Shown here piece after piece: positions 35,555 to 45,279 of a stretch of DNA of 64,000 nt (position 1 is the stretch's first letter; every line of letters starts with the position of its first letter). Under the pieces are notes generated by a model that was not told the DNA's origin, did not search any database, and was given only the letters and a program-made list of their open reading frames with translations. The DNA lies in NCBI RefSeq assembly GCF_021556485.1, contig NZ_JAKGBW010000002.1, forward strand, positions 124,001-188,000, written 5' to 3'. A program made the position numbers and the translations under genes. Source of the stretch: Oceanobacillus alkalisoli. GTDB taxonomy: Bacteria > Bacillota > Bacilli > Bacillales > Amphibacillaceae.

Positions 35555-35890
35555 ATCCATGTTCCGAGTGGGAATAATCCAGCCTATCCAGAAATTTACC
35601 GCGTTGAACTGCTCATAAAGCTCTCACTGAATGAAGTATCGTTTAATCGAATCACTTTTTGAAATCAAGGAGCGCTATTTCTACAGTGATAGATTGGCGC
35701 TCTAGCCATTTGTGTACGTTTTAAGAAGCAAGTTGGTGGGGGAGGAGCATTTTTTGACGATAAGATTTGTACCCTTTACCATCCTGTAGTAAAATTTGGT
35801 GATTGATACGTGAACGAATGAATACGATTAATTATGTATCAGTGTGAAAATGAGTCAGTCGAAATTATTATAAGATACGGAGGGATGATT
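35555..35890. other. Gene-free stretch with one hairpin
   Basis: No ORF with coding character. GAGCGC (35671-35676) and GCGCTC (35697-35702) can pair around a 20-base loop, perhaps a weak terminator. The rest should hold the promoter of the next gene. Confidence 0.5.
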
Positions 35891-37996
35891 GTGACAGCTG
35901 AGAATGAATTAATTATGAAATCCTTTTATCAAACGATTATAGATGAAAATGAAAAAGAGCATCCAATCAAGACATTGGGTGTGATGTATATGGAAGAAAT
36001 GAAAGGGGAACAGCCCGAACTTTCCGCTATCCGTTTTGCTCAAGGAGAAGTTTATTTCTTGAATCAAGACTATGAAGCTGCGATTTATAAGTGGCAGCAT
36101 CCTTTGGACAAAGCCTTCATACCATGGGGACAGAAAAATATAGCGGATGCGCACATGGAAATGGGCTTATTGGATTACGCAGAGAAGTTTTATCAGGAAG
36201 TAGAGACGGATTCTGTTCTATTGAAAACGGAAGTCTTACTGCAACTTTTCTCGCTGTATATCCAACAAGACAAACAAGAAAAGGCTGTTGATATCATTAA
36301 GAAGGCGGTTCAATTAAATCCGGATTATGCCGATGTAACAGAAATAGCAAAGCGTTATTTTGAAAGTATTCAAGATTGGGATAGTGCAATAGAGCTCGCC
36401 ATTAACGAGGCAATCCGGACGGAATCTCTCCATTGGTTTGAGGTGTTGGAAGGGTATGCCAACCTCGGCGTGACAGCTAACCATGAGCCAAGCTTTTTCA
36501 ATAACGTGTTGGTGACATTATATTCTATAGATAAATATCAATTTGAACGTTTGACGGCTGGATTATGGAACAGCTTTAAACAGAGTGAGTTTTATTTTCG
36601 TTGGCTAGAAGAGATAAATCAGCTTCTCTTGTATGAGAACATGGAAGCCTCTTACAACTGGAAGAAGCTACCATCCTTATTTAAGGAAGGGTATTTCTAT
36701 TTCATTAGTGGCAGATTTTTCATGAACGATATTTCGGCTCTAGTACCGGATCATTTAACGAATTGGTTAGCGGTCTCCCAAGTTTCCGACAGGCTCAGCT
36801 CTTCAGCTGCAATACTGGCTTGGAATGAGCTCTTCCCGTCAGCGCTCGATGCAGCTTTGGTTCAAGAAGCAGAACAAGCGTTTAAAAATGCAAGTCCGAG
36901 TCAAAACGCTAAAGAAGAAGGTATAGAGCTTTTGGATTCTATTAAAGTGTGGGCGGAGAAAGAAGGCATGCTGGAAGGGTTAACAGAATATATGGGGCCA
37001 AGACTTGATGAATATAAAATAGAAGAGGTAGGCCCAACAAGGGTGCGAGATGTTATTAAAGATGCATTAGCATATATTTCAGATCAACAGGCGGAACTCG
37101 AGAATGTTGTTTTGCGGGAAATCGACTGGAGCGAAGAAGTCTTAACAGAATTGCATGAATTCCGTCAAGAGATACTTGATGTGGAAAAAGAAAAGGCCAA
37201 GACTATGACAAGTTCGTTCCGTGATTTAGAGCATAAATTAATGGAGAAGGTGCAGGTTAAATTACCCGAGCTGCTGAAGAACTGTTCCGATTTAGTGAAG
37301 GAGGACAGTGACTTTTCCAAACTTCATCTTGTATTAAATGAGGAAATGAATAACCGGATGGCACAGTATATGGAAATGGAAGTCTTAGCTGATTTTAAAT
37401 CTGCCACAGAGGAATGGCTAGAAACTAGTGAAAGAGAGTTTCAAGAAAGTCAGATGCTCTTTAATGAAGTGAGTGAAAATATAAACGAGCAATTTAAAGA
37501 AGAGAAAGTTGTATTGTCCGGCGACTTTAAAGTATTGGATGACTGGAAACGGGATATTGAGCGAATATCAAGGGGAGCATCACGTTTTGAAGAAATAAAT
37601 ATATTGTTGCGGAATAATCCTTCCCAGCTGTTATTAAAAGGTGCGGGGAAATTGTTAGCTCCTTTATCAAAAAATAAAGAGATGCTCCTCGGTAGGTATA
37701 AGGACTATATCGAAAATGCAGATTACAGTGAAGTGGCAGGGGAAATGACAAACACATTTACCCAGCAATTACAGTTTTTTGAGGAATCCATCGAATGGGA
37801 TGTTAACAAGTTTTTCTTACATCCACAGGAAGAGCTTCATCATATAATCGAGGAAGTACAAGCAGCTATAGCAGAACAGAACGGTTCTTTAAATAAGATG
37901 CGTGAACAGCCCGAGTTATATCAAGATCCCCTTATCTTGTTTGAGTTAAAACTTCGTCATTATGATTTAATGAATGAGATAGGTGCGATAAGTTAA
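35891..37996 (+). CDS. Large TPR and coiled-coil protein, unknown function
   Basis: 701 residues. N-terminal helix-turn-helix repeats of TPR type (about 45-190: FAQGEVYFLNQDYEAAIYKW, KNIADAHMEMGLLDYAEKFY and similar) lead into a helical middle. A long coiled-coil region follows (about 400-690, e.g. EIDWSEEVLTELHEFRQEIL). LLRNNPSQLLLKGAGKL (about 573-590) could be a short membrane-associating stretch. The C-terminal part recalls the stalk regions of dynamin-like proteins, but no GTPase is present. GTG 35891 is 6 bases behind CGGAGGG. It is a lone gene in an accessory region. Confidence 0.7.
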   Translation: MTAENELIMKSFYQTIIDENEKEHPIKTLGVMYMEEMKGEQPELSAIRFAQGEVYFLNQDYEAAIYKWQHPLDKAFIPWGQKNIADAHMEMGLLDYAEKFYQEVETDSVLLKTEVLLQLFSLYIQQDKQEKAVDIIKKAVQLNPDYADVTEIAKRYFESIQDWDSAIELAINEAIRTESLHWFEVLEGYANLGVTANHEPSFFNNVLVTLYSIDKYQFERLTAGLWNSFKQSEFYFRWLEEINQLLLYENMEASYNWKKLPSLFKEGYFYFISGRFFMNDISALVPDHLTNWLAVSQVSDRLSSSAAILAWNELFPSALDAALVQEAEQAFKNASPSQNAKEEGIELLDSIKVWAEKEGMLEGLTEYMGPRLDEYKIEEVGPTRVRDVIKDALAYISDQQAELENVVLREIDWSEEVLTELHEFRQEILDVEKEKAKTMTSSFRDLEHKLMEKVQVKLPELLKNCSDLVKEDSDFSKLHLVLNEEMNNRMAQYMEMEVLADFKSATEEWLETSEREFQESQMLFNEVSENINEQFKEEKVVLSGDFKVLDDWKRDIERISRGASRFEEINILLRNNPSQLLLKGAGKLLAPLSKNKEMLLGRYKDYIENADYSEVAGEMTNTFTQQLQFFEESIEWDVNKFFLHPQEELHHIIEEVQAAIAEQNGSLNKMREQPELYQDPLILFELKLRHYDLMNEIGAIS

Positions 37997-38068
37997 TTAT
38001 TACTGGAGAGCATATATAGACCTAGCTTCTATAAGAAGACTTATTCTATTAACAACGTACTCATTTAA

Positions 38069-38117
38069 CCTCAATAAGCCCACATCTGAATAATAGATGT
38101 GGGCTTATTGAGGCTTT
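38069..38117 (+). terminator. Terminator after the TPR gene
   Basis: CCTCAATAAGCCCACATCT pairs perfectly with AGATGTGGGCTTATTGAGG, followed by CTTTCCTCTC; long stem, weak T-run. Confidence 0.75.
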
Positions 38118-38186
38118 CCTCTCCTGATTAGTTTGCTTTCACAACGGGAATGCTAACTTTATCATCATATAAGGCGGAGATAGGTA

Positions 38187-39242
38187 ATGAATAAGTTATT
38201 TACTGCACTCGTTTGTATTGGATTACCGCTTGCTGTCACGGGATCGATTTTTCAGTGGTCAGCAGTGATCATGTTTATTATATATTGTTTAACCATTATC
38301 GCTTTAGCAGGTTTTATCGGAAGGGCTACGGAAAGCTTGGCAATCGTATTGGGACCTAGGGTCGGCGGGTTACTTAATGCCACTTTTGGTAATGCTGTTG
38401 AACTTATTATATCCATTTTTGCGCTTAAAGCAGGATTGATTAGTATCGTCCTTGCTTCATTAACAGGGTCTGTTTTAGGAAATTTGCTTCTTGTTGGAGG
38501 ACTCTCCTTTTTTGTAGGTGGTCTGAAGTATAAGCGTCAATCATTCGATATTTTTGAAGCGCGGCATAATGCTGGACTTCTCATGTTTGCTGTTATTGTT
38601 GCATTTGTTATTCCTGAGGTGTTTACACATACGATGAATGAACAGGAAACCATGTTTCTTAGTGTCGGTGTTTCCATCATTTTAATCGTATTATATTTAG
38701 CCGCTCTGCTTTTTAAATTTGTAACACACCGCGGGGTTTACCAGCCCGCGGAAAAGCAATCAAATGAAGAAGAGGAAATACCGGAATGGGGAAAAGGAAA
38801 AGCTATCATGATATTAGCACTCGCAACAATTGCCGTTGCTTATGTATCAGAAGGCTTGGTTTCGACATTCGATGTGGTAGGGGCGACATTTGGCTGGTCG
38901 GAGCTATTTATCGGTGTGATTATCGTTGCCATTGTTGGAAATGCGGCAGAGCACGCGTCAGCCGTCATCATGGCTTATAAAAATAAAATGAATGTCGCAA
39001 TTGAAATTGCTGTCGGTTCAACCTTGCAAGTAGCAATGTTTGTCCTGCCTATTCTTGTTATTCTATCCCAATTCTTTACCACATCCATGCCGCTTGTTTT
39101 CACGTGGCCGGAATTAATCAGTATGGTGACAGCGGTATTTTTAATGATTATCCTGTCGGGTGATGGCGATTCGAATTGGTTTGATGGATTAGCGTTAATT
39201 GCAGCGTATTTTATTATGGGGATTGGATTTTATTTTATTTGA
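38187..39242 (+). CDS. Calcium/cation:proton antiporter (CAX/ChaA family)
   Basis: 351 residues with about eleven membrane segments in two homologous halves. The alpha motifs are GNAVELIISIFALKAG (about residues 68-83) and GNAAEHASAVIMAYKNKM (about 249-266), with the glutamates that bind the cation; an acidic loop (KQSNEEEEIPEW) joins the halves. Like B. subtilis YfkE it should export Ca2+ in exchange for H+. Start behind AAGGCGGAG. Confidence 0.94.
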   Translation: MNKLFTALVCIGLPLAVTGSIFQWSAVIMFIIYCLTIIALAGFIGRATESLAIVLGPRVGGLLNATFGNAVELIISIFALKAGLISIVLASLTGSVLGNLLLVGGLSFFVGGLKYKRQSFDIFEARHNAGLLMFAVIVAFVIPEVFTHTMNEQETMFLSVGVSIILIVLYLAALLFKFVTHRGVYQPAEKQSNEEEEIPEWGKGKAIMILALATIAVAYVSEGLVSTFDVVGATFGWSELFIGVIIVAIVGNAAEHASAVIMAYKNKMNVAIEIAVGSTLQVAMFVLPILVILSQFFTTSMPLVFTWPELISMVTAVFLMIILSGDGDSNWFDGLALIAAYFIMGIGFYFI

Positions 39243-39329
39243 TGAGAAGGGAAGACGAGGGTTCCGCGGATATTCCAGTTGATTATGTAAATAATATACC
39301 TGTTAAGCAATCAGCATAGGAGGTATTAG

Positions 39330-39476
39330 ATGCGGCAACGTCACCAAGCTAAACAGAAATTAGAATCCAGTAAATCTAGAACAAATCCAGATAAGGTAAA
39401 ACAGGAGATTCGGAAAGATGTGAGCCGGGGACAAGGTGCAATGACATCTCGAGAAGCAGGAGCCATGCGGAATTAA
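39330..39476 (+). CDS. Small basic 48-residue protein
   Basis: MRQRHQAKQKLESSKS... ends REAGAMRN. Highly charged, no membrane segment. ATG 39330 is 6 bases behind ATAGGAGGT, an excellent site, so it is probably translated. Composition (K, R, Q, S, no Cys or Trp) resembles small spore-core proteins, but I cannot place it in a family. Confidence 0.6.
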   Translation: MRQRHQAKQKLESSKSRTNPDKVKQEIRKDVSRGQGAMTSREAGAMRN

Positions 39477-39692
39477 AATGCTACTTTTCCCTTGCCAATA
39501 ACAGGGAATTATAAGAAGCGTACTTACCCTTAAATGAGAACAGGGAAGTGCGCTTATTTGTATGTTCTCTGGAACACTTACCAGACTTTTATTTCTTGAT
39601 AAAAGCTGTATCAAGTGCAGTGATCACAAATGTTTGATACAATATTACATAAAACTTCATGATGGTTCTCAACTGCTTCATTCAATTTATTG

Positions 39693-39808
39693 AAAGAATT
39701 TCATAATTACCAAAGTCGGCTTTTCCATCACCATATGTAGTTGGGAACGAACCAACTCAACTACATATGGTGATGGTGAAGCATTAAATACGTATTATGA
39801 AATTCATT
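39693..39808 (+). mobile_element. 116-bp hairpin MITE, copy 4
   Basis: Same orientation as copy 2 and almost identical in sequence, 30 bases before the ribosome site of the formamidase-like gene. The gap 39477-39692 before it shows no gene. Confidence 0.88.
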
Positions 39809-39847
39809 ATATTTATAATTATAATAGAAACATAGGAGGAGTAGACA

Positions 39848-40765
39848 ATGGCAGAAGTAATCACAAAACTAACGAAAGATTCAGGTATTATTTATGAATT
39901 CAATAAAGAAAATGTGCCAACAAAGAAGGTTGCATCAGGAACAACGTTAACGATTGAGACTTATGATTGCTTTGAAGATCAGATTCAATCAGAAGACACG
40001 GTTATCGGCAGAATCGATTGGAACCGAATCAATCCAGCAACAGGCCCTGTATTTGTTGAAAACGCCAAGCCGGGAGATATTCTAAAGGTCAAGATTGAAA
40101 AGATTGATGTTAAGGATCAAGGTGTGATGGCTGTTGTGCCAGAATTGGGTGTCATGGGTGAGTCCATCGAAAAAATGGAAGCGAGAATCATGCAGATAAA
40201 AGATGATAAAGTACGGTTTAACGGAGTGGAAGCCCCAGTAAACAAAATGATAGGTGTTATCGGTGTTGCTCCTGAAGGTGAAGGAGTGAACTCCGGAACA
40301 CCAGGTGCTCACGGTGGAAACATGGATAATACGATGGTGAAAGAAGGAGCAACCCTTTATTTCCCGGTGTCTGCTGATGGTGCTCTTTTTGCCCTCGGAG
40401 ATCTCCATGCAGCAATGGGTGACGGGGAAGTAAGTGGAACTGGTGTAGAGATAGCAGGCGAGGTCACCGTTAGGTTGGATGTAATAAAAAGTGACAAGCT
40501 GGAGCAGCCAATGCTTGAAAATGACGAAGTGTTTACGCAGATTGCGACAGGTCAAACGTTTGATGAAGCGGCTAATCTTGCTACAGCACTCATGACTCGG
40601 CGTATTGCCGAAAAGTCGGGCCGTTCGTTGAGTGAAGTGACCATGCTCGTGAGCATGAACGCTCAGTTGGAAGTCTGTCAAGTTGTCAATCCGTTAAAAA
40701 CAGCTCGATTTGTCGTGCCGAAATGGTTGCTCAAACAATTAGAGATTGACTTGATTAAGAAATAG
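39848..40765 (+). CDS. Acetamidase/formamidase family protein
   Basis: 305 residues of the FmdA/AmdA family. IGRIDWNRINPATGPVFVENAKPGD (in part, about 60-80), PGAHGGNMDN (about 154-163) and FALGDLHAAMGDGEVSGTGVE (in part) are the conserved metal- and substrate-site regions. Members hydrolyse formamide or short amides to ammonia. ATG 39848 follows AGGAGGAG. An amidase of the other (GatA) fold is 800 bases away on the opposite strand; a shared amide-use role is only inference. Confidence 0.93.
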   Translation: MAEVITKLTKDSGIIYEFNKENVPTKKVASGTTLTIETYDCFEDQIQSEDTVIGRIDWNRINPATGPVFVENAKPGDILKVKIEKIDVKDQGVMAVVPELGVMGESIEKMEARIMQIKDDKVRFNGVEAPVNKMIGVIGVAPEGEGVNSGTPGAHGGNMDNTMVKEGATLYFPVSADGALFALGDLHAAMGDGEVSGTGVEIAGEVTVRLDVIKSDKLEQPMLENDEVFTQIATGQTFDEAANLATALMTRRIAEKSGRSLSEVTMLVSMNAQLEVCQVVNPLKTARFVVPKWLLKQLEIDLIKK

Positions 40766-40769
40766 TTAT

Positions 40770-40815
40770 AATCATCGTGGGTAAGATCTTGCCATCGACC
40801 TTATCCACGATTATT
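40770..40815 (+). terminator. Terminator after the formamidase-like gene
   Basis: ATAATCATCGTGGGTAAG pairs with CTTATCCACGATTAT around a 14-base loop. Confidence 0.75.
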
Positions 40816-40829
40816 TATATATACGCACA

Positions 40830-41512
40830 CTAGTCTTTCGATACATGCTCCGTAAAGTCAGCTAATAATCTCACACCAAACCCAGTAGCGGACTTCGCGT
40901 AATAACCTGTTTCTTGACTGGTCATCATGCCCGCCATATCGACATGCAGCCACTTACTGGATTTTGGAATGGAACGACGGAGGAACAATGCTGCAACGAT
41001 TGACCCGGCTTCCGCTTTACTGCCGGTATTGTTGAAATCAGCATAATCACTTGCTAAGTAGCTTTCATATGCGTTAACTAGCAGCATCTGCTCGTATTTG
41101 ACCTGCATTTATATAGGATTGTGTTTTGCCATAGCCATCTACTTGTAAATTTGTCTTAAAAGCCTCTTTTATCGATTTATATTTCAGGAATTGATAGGAA
41201 CCTAATGCCCACCCCTCAACAAAAGCCGTTACGACCAGTCATTTTTCTAACGAGTCGTATGCTCCTGTAAGCGCATTTTCATTTATAGAAGCATATTCCA
41301 CCTTCTGTTTGCTTAACTCACGGGCAATGGATCCAGCTGTCATTCTCACATTTTCATAGGATTTCGTTCCTCTTTCCGTTTTTTTATAACAACAAATAAC
41401 TCGCCATCCTTGTATACCTTATTAATGGATGTTGAGCTGTTTTCTACAAATTGCTTTAGGGATTCGTTGCCCGTAATTAATGGATCATTTGCAAATAATA
41501 TAGTAGCCTTCA
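40830..41512 (-). pseudogene. Broken leucyl aminopeptidase (M17, PepA-like)
   Basis: Pieces of an M17 aminopeptidase in order on the minus strand: an N terminus (MKATILFANDPLITGNESLKQ, in part, from 41512), a frameshift after VVIKKR (near 41380), VRMTAGSIARELSKQKVEYA, an in-frame stop (near 41245), AFVEGWALGSYQFLKYK, then a large deletion. The C-terminal SKAEAGSIVAALFLRR, KWLHVDMAGMM and ATGFGVRLL follow. About 690 bases remain of an expected 1,500; the catalytic and metal residues in between are lost. Confidence 0.88.
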
Positions 41513-41555
41513 TGCTCATTTCGTTCTCTCCTTTAACTTTGCTGGAAAATGCTAC

Positions 41556-42983
41556 CTATAAAGATAGCATGACAGCATTACGTTTTTTATTAATTTCATG
41601 GTCGAGTTCCTGCTCTAAGGCATAACCGAACTGATATAAAGTTGCTTCATCCAATTCTTTTCCTATCAGTTGTACTCCAATAGGCAGGCCATCTTTTGAA
41701 AAACCACAAGGAATGGATAAGCTCGGAAGTCCCGTTAAATTGGTCGGAGAGGTCAGTCGCGTAATTGTCGAGCGGATATGACTTTTATCTCCATTGCTAC
41801 TTGTTGTATCTCTACTTCCAATTTCAGGCGGCAAAATAGACATGGTAGGGGTCAGGAGAATATCACAATCACTGAGCGCCTCGTTGAACTCCTGTTTTGC
41901 ATTTTCCCTCTGCCGAAGCGCCTGAGCAAATTCAAATCCTTTTGCTAGAACACCGGTCAGTAATCTCTCTTTTACTTCCACATCCCAAAGATCTGGATAT
42001 CCCTTGAGATTATTCTCATGGACGGCATAGGCTTCGGTCTTAAGAATTATACTTTGCGCTTCTAAACTTTTTTCGCTAATGGAAAGATTAATTCGCTTTA
42101 CTTCTGCTCCCAGCTTTTCAAAAATAGTGATGGCCTTCGTGACGGCAAGCTGAATTTCTTCATCGATGGCTTCGGAATAATAAGTTGCAGGAATACCGAT
42201 TTTTTTCCCCCTCACATTTATCCCCAATAGACGAGTGAAATCCTCTTTTTTTCGCTGTATCGACTTAGGATCCTCGCGGTCAAAAGCAACCATCGCATTT
42301 AATAATAAAGCATTATCCGTTATAGACCTTGTCAAAGGTCCAACATGATCGAGTGACCAAGAAAGGGGATAGACGCCACGGTTACTAATACTGCCAAAAG
42401 TAGGTTTCATGCCTACAACCCCGCAAAAAGATGCTGGGACACGAACAGAGCCACCAGTATCTGTTCCTAAAGAACCATAACAAAGATAAGCTGAAACTGC
42501 GGCAGCTGAACCGCCACTGGACCCGCCTGACATTTTCATTGTATTAAAAGGATTGTGTACTGGCCCAACATGAGAGCGATCTCCTGTCGGGCCATAAGCA
42601 AACTGATGTGTATTGTTTTTACCGATAATAATGGCACCTGCATGTATTAGTCTGTCTATTACGAAGGCATTTTTCGCTGGTGTGAAATCCCTATATATTT
42701 CAGAACCCATTGTCGTTTTAATATTTTTTGTGAAAATATTATCTTTAATTCCGAGTGGAATACCGTGAAGCGGTCCTTTATAATTGCCTTTTTTAATATC
42801 CTTTTCCATTTCTTTCGCATCTGCAATAGCTTGTTTTCCGTTAATTGTGATAAACGTATTTAATTTAGAATCAATTTTTTTAATTCGTTCTAGCGCGCTT
42901 TTGACAATTTGCACTGGAGATATTTCTCCTTTTTTTACTTGTTTTGCCAGACGATGAATATCTTTAAATAAGAATTCATTCAT
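41556..42983 (-). CDS. Amidase (amidase signature family, GatA-like)
   Basis: 475 residues. The Ser-cisSer-Lys triad is visible: Lys in GIPLGIKDNI (about residue 73), cis-Ser in MSGGSSGGSAAA (about 147-158) and the nucleophile Ser in GTDTGGSVRVPA (about 171). It may be a free amidase rather than the tRNA amidotransferase subunit, because no gatB or gatC is near. ATG 42983 follows AAAGGGGGAAGG. It is divergent from the SSS symporter, with a 124-base shared control region, so the symporter may bring in its substrate (inference). Confidence 0.92.
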   Translation of the reverse strand: MNEFLFKDIHRLAKQVKKGEISPVQIVKSALERIKKIDSKLNTFITINGKQAIADAKEMEKDIKKGNYKGPLHGIPLGIKDNIFTKNIKTTMGSEIYRDFTPAKNAFVIDRLIHAGAIIIGKNNTHQFAYGPTGDRSHVGPVHNPFNTMKMSGGSSGGSAAAVSAYLCYGSLGTDTGGSVRVPASFCGVVGMKPTFGSISNRGVYPLSWSLDHVGPLTRSITDNALLLNAMVAFDREDPKSIQRKKEDFTRLLGINVRGKKIGIPATYYSEAIDEEIQLAVTKAITIFEKLGAEVKRINLSISEKSLEAQSIILKTEAYAVHENNLKGYPDLWDVEVKERLLTGVLAKGFEFAQALRQRENAKQEFNEALSDCDILLTPTMSILPPEIGSRDTTSSNGDKSHIRSTITRLTSPTNLTGLPSLSIPCGFSKDGLPIGVQLIGKELDEATLYQFGYALEQELDHEINKKRNAVMLSL

Positions 42984-43107
42984 AAAACCTTCCCCCTTTA
43001 GATATGTTGATAGTAGTACAACCACTTTATGTCTTTAAAAGCACATTATTGCTTATTAAAATGAAATAAATTGGTTTTTAAAAATTCTAATCATTAGGAG
43101 GGAGATA

Positions 43108-44574
43108 ATGTTATCAACATGGTTTTGGATTCAATTGGCGATATTTATTTTAGCGATGATTGCAGTAATCGTAGTTGCGACGAAAAAAACAAAAACAATC
43201 GATGACTTTGCTATAAGTGGAGCAAACTTAGGACCCGTTGTTTTAGGCTTATCTTTCGCTGCAACGGTAATGAGTGCTGCGACATTTATGGGCTATCCAG
43301 GATATTCTCATGCATGGGGATTTAGTAACTTATGGTTGTATTTATCATTATCCGTAGCTACCCCTATCGGCTTTCTTACAGTTGGAAAAATGATTCGAAA
43401 AGTAAATACGACCCAACGTTCCTTATCACTTCCAGATTGGCTTGGAGACTATTATAATAGTGACTTTCTAAGAGTGGGTTCTGGATTAATCATGTTATTT
43501 AACTTGTTTTATATCGCTGCTCAATTCTCTGCTGGTGCACAAATATTTGAAACGATTGTTGGAACCAGTTATGGTGTAGGGTTAGTTATCATAGCGGTTA
43601 TTGTTATAGCATATGTGTTTGTAGGAGGTTCTTATGCTGACATTTATACAGATGCCATCCAAGCAATGTTAATGATTATCGTTGCTATCATTGTATTTAT
43701 TTCTGGTATTGTTATATTCGGTGATGGAAATATGAATACAGCTTTTACTAATATTACGGAGAACTTTAAAGGACAAGACGGGAATTTATTAAAAGTTCTT
43801 AACCCGGAATCGAATTATTACGCATTTTCAGCAGTGTTGGGATTATTTATCATTCAGTTTGCTTTTGCATCCCAACCTCAGCTATTCAACAAAGTATTGT
43901 CACTTAAAAAGCCTCAAGATTTACGGAAAATGTTTATTGTATATATTATTACGACGATCCTTTGCTTACTTGTTTTATTCGGTGGCTTTTATAGCCGTGT
44001 TGCTGTACCGGAGCTGCAAAATCCTGATTTAGGCTTACTTGCTTATGTCGAGTGGGGCATGCCGGCATTTTTAGGTGCACTTGTTGTCGTTACGATTTTA
44101 GCTGCTGCGCTATCAACTACAGATGGATTGTTTGTCGTCATGTCTACCGTTTTTGCGAATGACATTTATAGAAAATTTTTAGTTAAGCGGGGTATTGTTA
44201 AAGTAACCGAAGAACAAATGCAAAAGACGGCGATGCGCATTAGTCGCTGGGCTGTGATTGTAGTCGGAGTACTTGCGTGTTTTCTTGTTTTAAGTCCGCC
44301 TCCATTTCTTGGGGACTTGATGTGGATTGGGATTTCAGGTGTTTCTGCAGGTACACTTGGTCCTATTATGTACGCTGTTTTCAGCCGGAAAAAAGCTTCA
44401 CCACGTGCGGCCGAAGCGTCTATGATTTTTGGGCTTGTATCCTATTTAATCATTGTGCTCACAGGAATTGAATCGAGTCCGCTTGCAGCCGGCGGTTGGG
44501 CAACTTGTGTCGGTATTGCGGTGATGGTCATTTTGGCTAATGTATTAAAACGGCCAGATGATCAGAATGGTTAA
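43108..44574 (+). CDS. Sodium:solute symporter (SSS family)
   Basis: 488 residues with about thirteen membrane segments. The sodium-site motif AAALSTTDGLFVVMSTVFAND (in part, about 333-353) and GGSYADIYTDAIQAMLM (about 176-192) are those of the SSS/PanF-like group. Substrate is not readable; its place divergent from an amidase suggests an organic acid or amide. Start behind TAGGAGGGAG. It is followed 43 bases later by a tiny membrane gene, a common pairing for this transporter group. Confidence 0.92.
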   Translation: MLSTWFWIQLAIFILAMIAVIVVATKKTKTIDDFAISGANLGPVVLGLSFAATVMSAATFMGYPGYSHAWGFSNLWLYLSLSVATPIGFLTVGKMIRKVNTTQRSLSLPDWLGDYYNSDFLRVGSGLIMLFNLFYIAAQFSAGAQIFETIVGTSYGVGLVIIAVIVIAYVFVGGSYADIYTDAIQAMLMIIVAIIVFISGIVIFGDGNMNTAFTNITENFKGQDGNLLKVLNPESNYYAFSAVLGLFIIQFAFASQPQLFNKVLSLKKPQDLRKMFIVYIITTILCLLVLFGGFYSRVAVPELQNPDLGLLAYVEWGMPAFLGALVVVTILAAALSTTDGLFVVMSTVFANDIYRKFLVKRGIVKVTEEQMQKTAMRISRWAVIVVGVLACFLVLSPPPFLGDLMWIGISGVSAGTLGPIMYAVFSRKKASPRAAEASMIFGLVSYLIIVLTGIESSPLAAGGWATCVGIAVMVILANVLKRPDDQNG

Positions 44575-44617
44575 TTTTAATTGTTAAAAAACAATAAGGA
44601 AAGGAGCTTAAGAATTG

Positions 44618-44737
44618 ATGTGGATTAATCCTATGTTATCCATTTGGTTATTTATGGCAATAGGAGGTTTAATTATACAGGGAATTATTTTATGGAAGTT
44701 TTATGGGAAAGGAAAATCAGAGAAAAATACGGACTAA
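44618..44737 (+). CDS. Tiny membrane protein, probable symporter partner
   Basis: 39 residues (MWINPMLSIWLFMAIGGLII... ending KGKSEKNTD) with one membrane helix and a short charged tail. ATG 44618 follows AAAGGAG. The gene is too short for most gene callers. It lies 43 bases after the SSS symporter with no terminator between, like the small helical subunits found next to several SSS genes. Confidence 0.65.
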   Translation: MWINPMLSIWLFMAIGGLIIQGIILWKFYGKGKSEKNTD

Positions 44738-44886
44738 ATTTAAAAAAGGTTTGTTCTTTTATGGAAAGGGAACACACCTTATTAATTTTCAGCGTAGCAA
44801 CCAATCTGAATGCTATCTAAGCAAACCGCAGAGACATGTTATGATTGCTTTTCATAAGATGTTGTAAGATGGTGAGGTGGTTAACC

Positions 44887-45153
44887 ATGATAGAGATTCT
44901 TATGATGGGAACCGTAATTGCTCCTGTTACTTCTGGCATTGTTCAGGCATTAAAAGTTTCGAAAATAGTTCCTAAGCGCTTTTTACCTTTAGCCGCTATT
45001 TTTATTGGGGTTGGTCTTGGTGCATCTGCAACATTTCTCGGTGCGGATCTCCTTGTACGAAGCTGGGCTGGAGGAATTAGTGGACTTGCTGCTACGGGAT
45101 TGTTTGAATTGAGCAAGAATGGAAAAGATAACAGTTACCCAGAAGAAGAGTAA
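44887..45153 (+). CDS. Holin-like protein (A118 type)
   Basis: 88 residues, two to three hydrophobic segments: MIEILMMGTVIAPVTSGIVQAL, FLPLAAIFIGVGLGASATFLG and AGGISGLAATGLFELSK (each in part). This matches the arrangement of A118-type phage holins. No endolysin or other phage gene is near, so it is an isolated, perhaps domesticated, gene. ATG 44887 follows GAGGTGG. Confidence 0.75.
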   Translation: MIEILMMGTVIAPVTSGIVQALKVSKIVPKRFLPLAAIFIGVGLGASATFLGADLLVRSWAGGISGLAATGLFELSKNGKDNSYPEEE

Positions 45154-45279
45154 GCTTATTCATCTTATACATGCATTACTAAAGGGCGTTCCCGCTAAGG
45201 GGCGCTCAATTTTTATGTATCAATTTACATTATATGTGAAGAATAAAAATGCTTGTAATTATTCGTTGGAGGTAATGGG

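Noticed and set aside
44887-45153. Prophage
   Set aside because: Only a holin-like gene is seen; no endolysin, structural, integrase or attachment sites lie around it.
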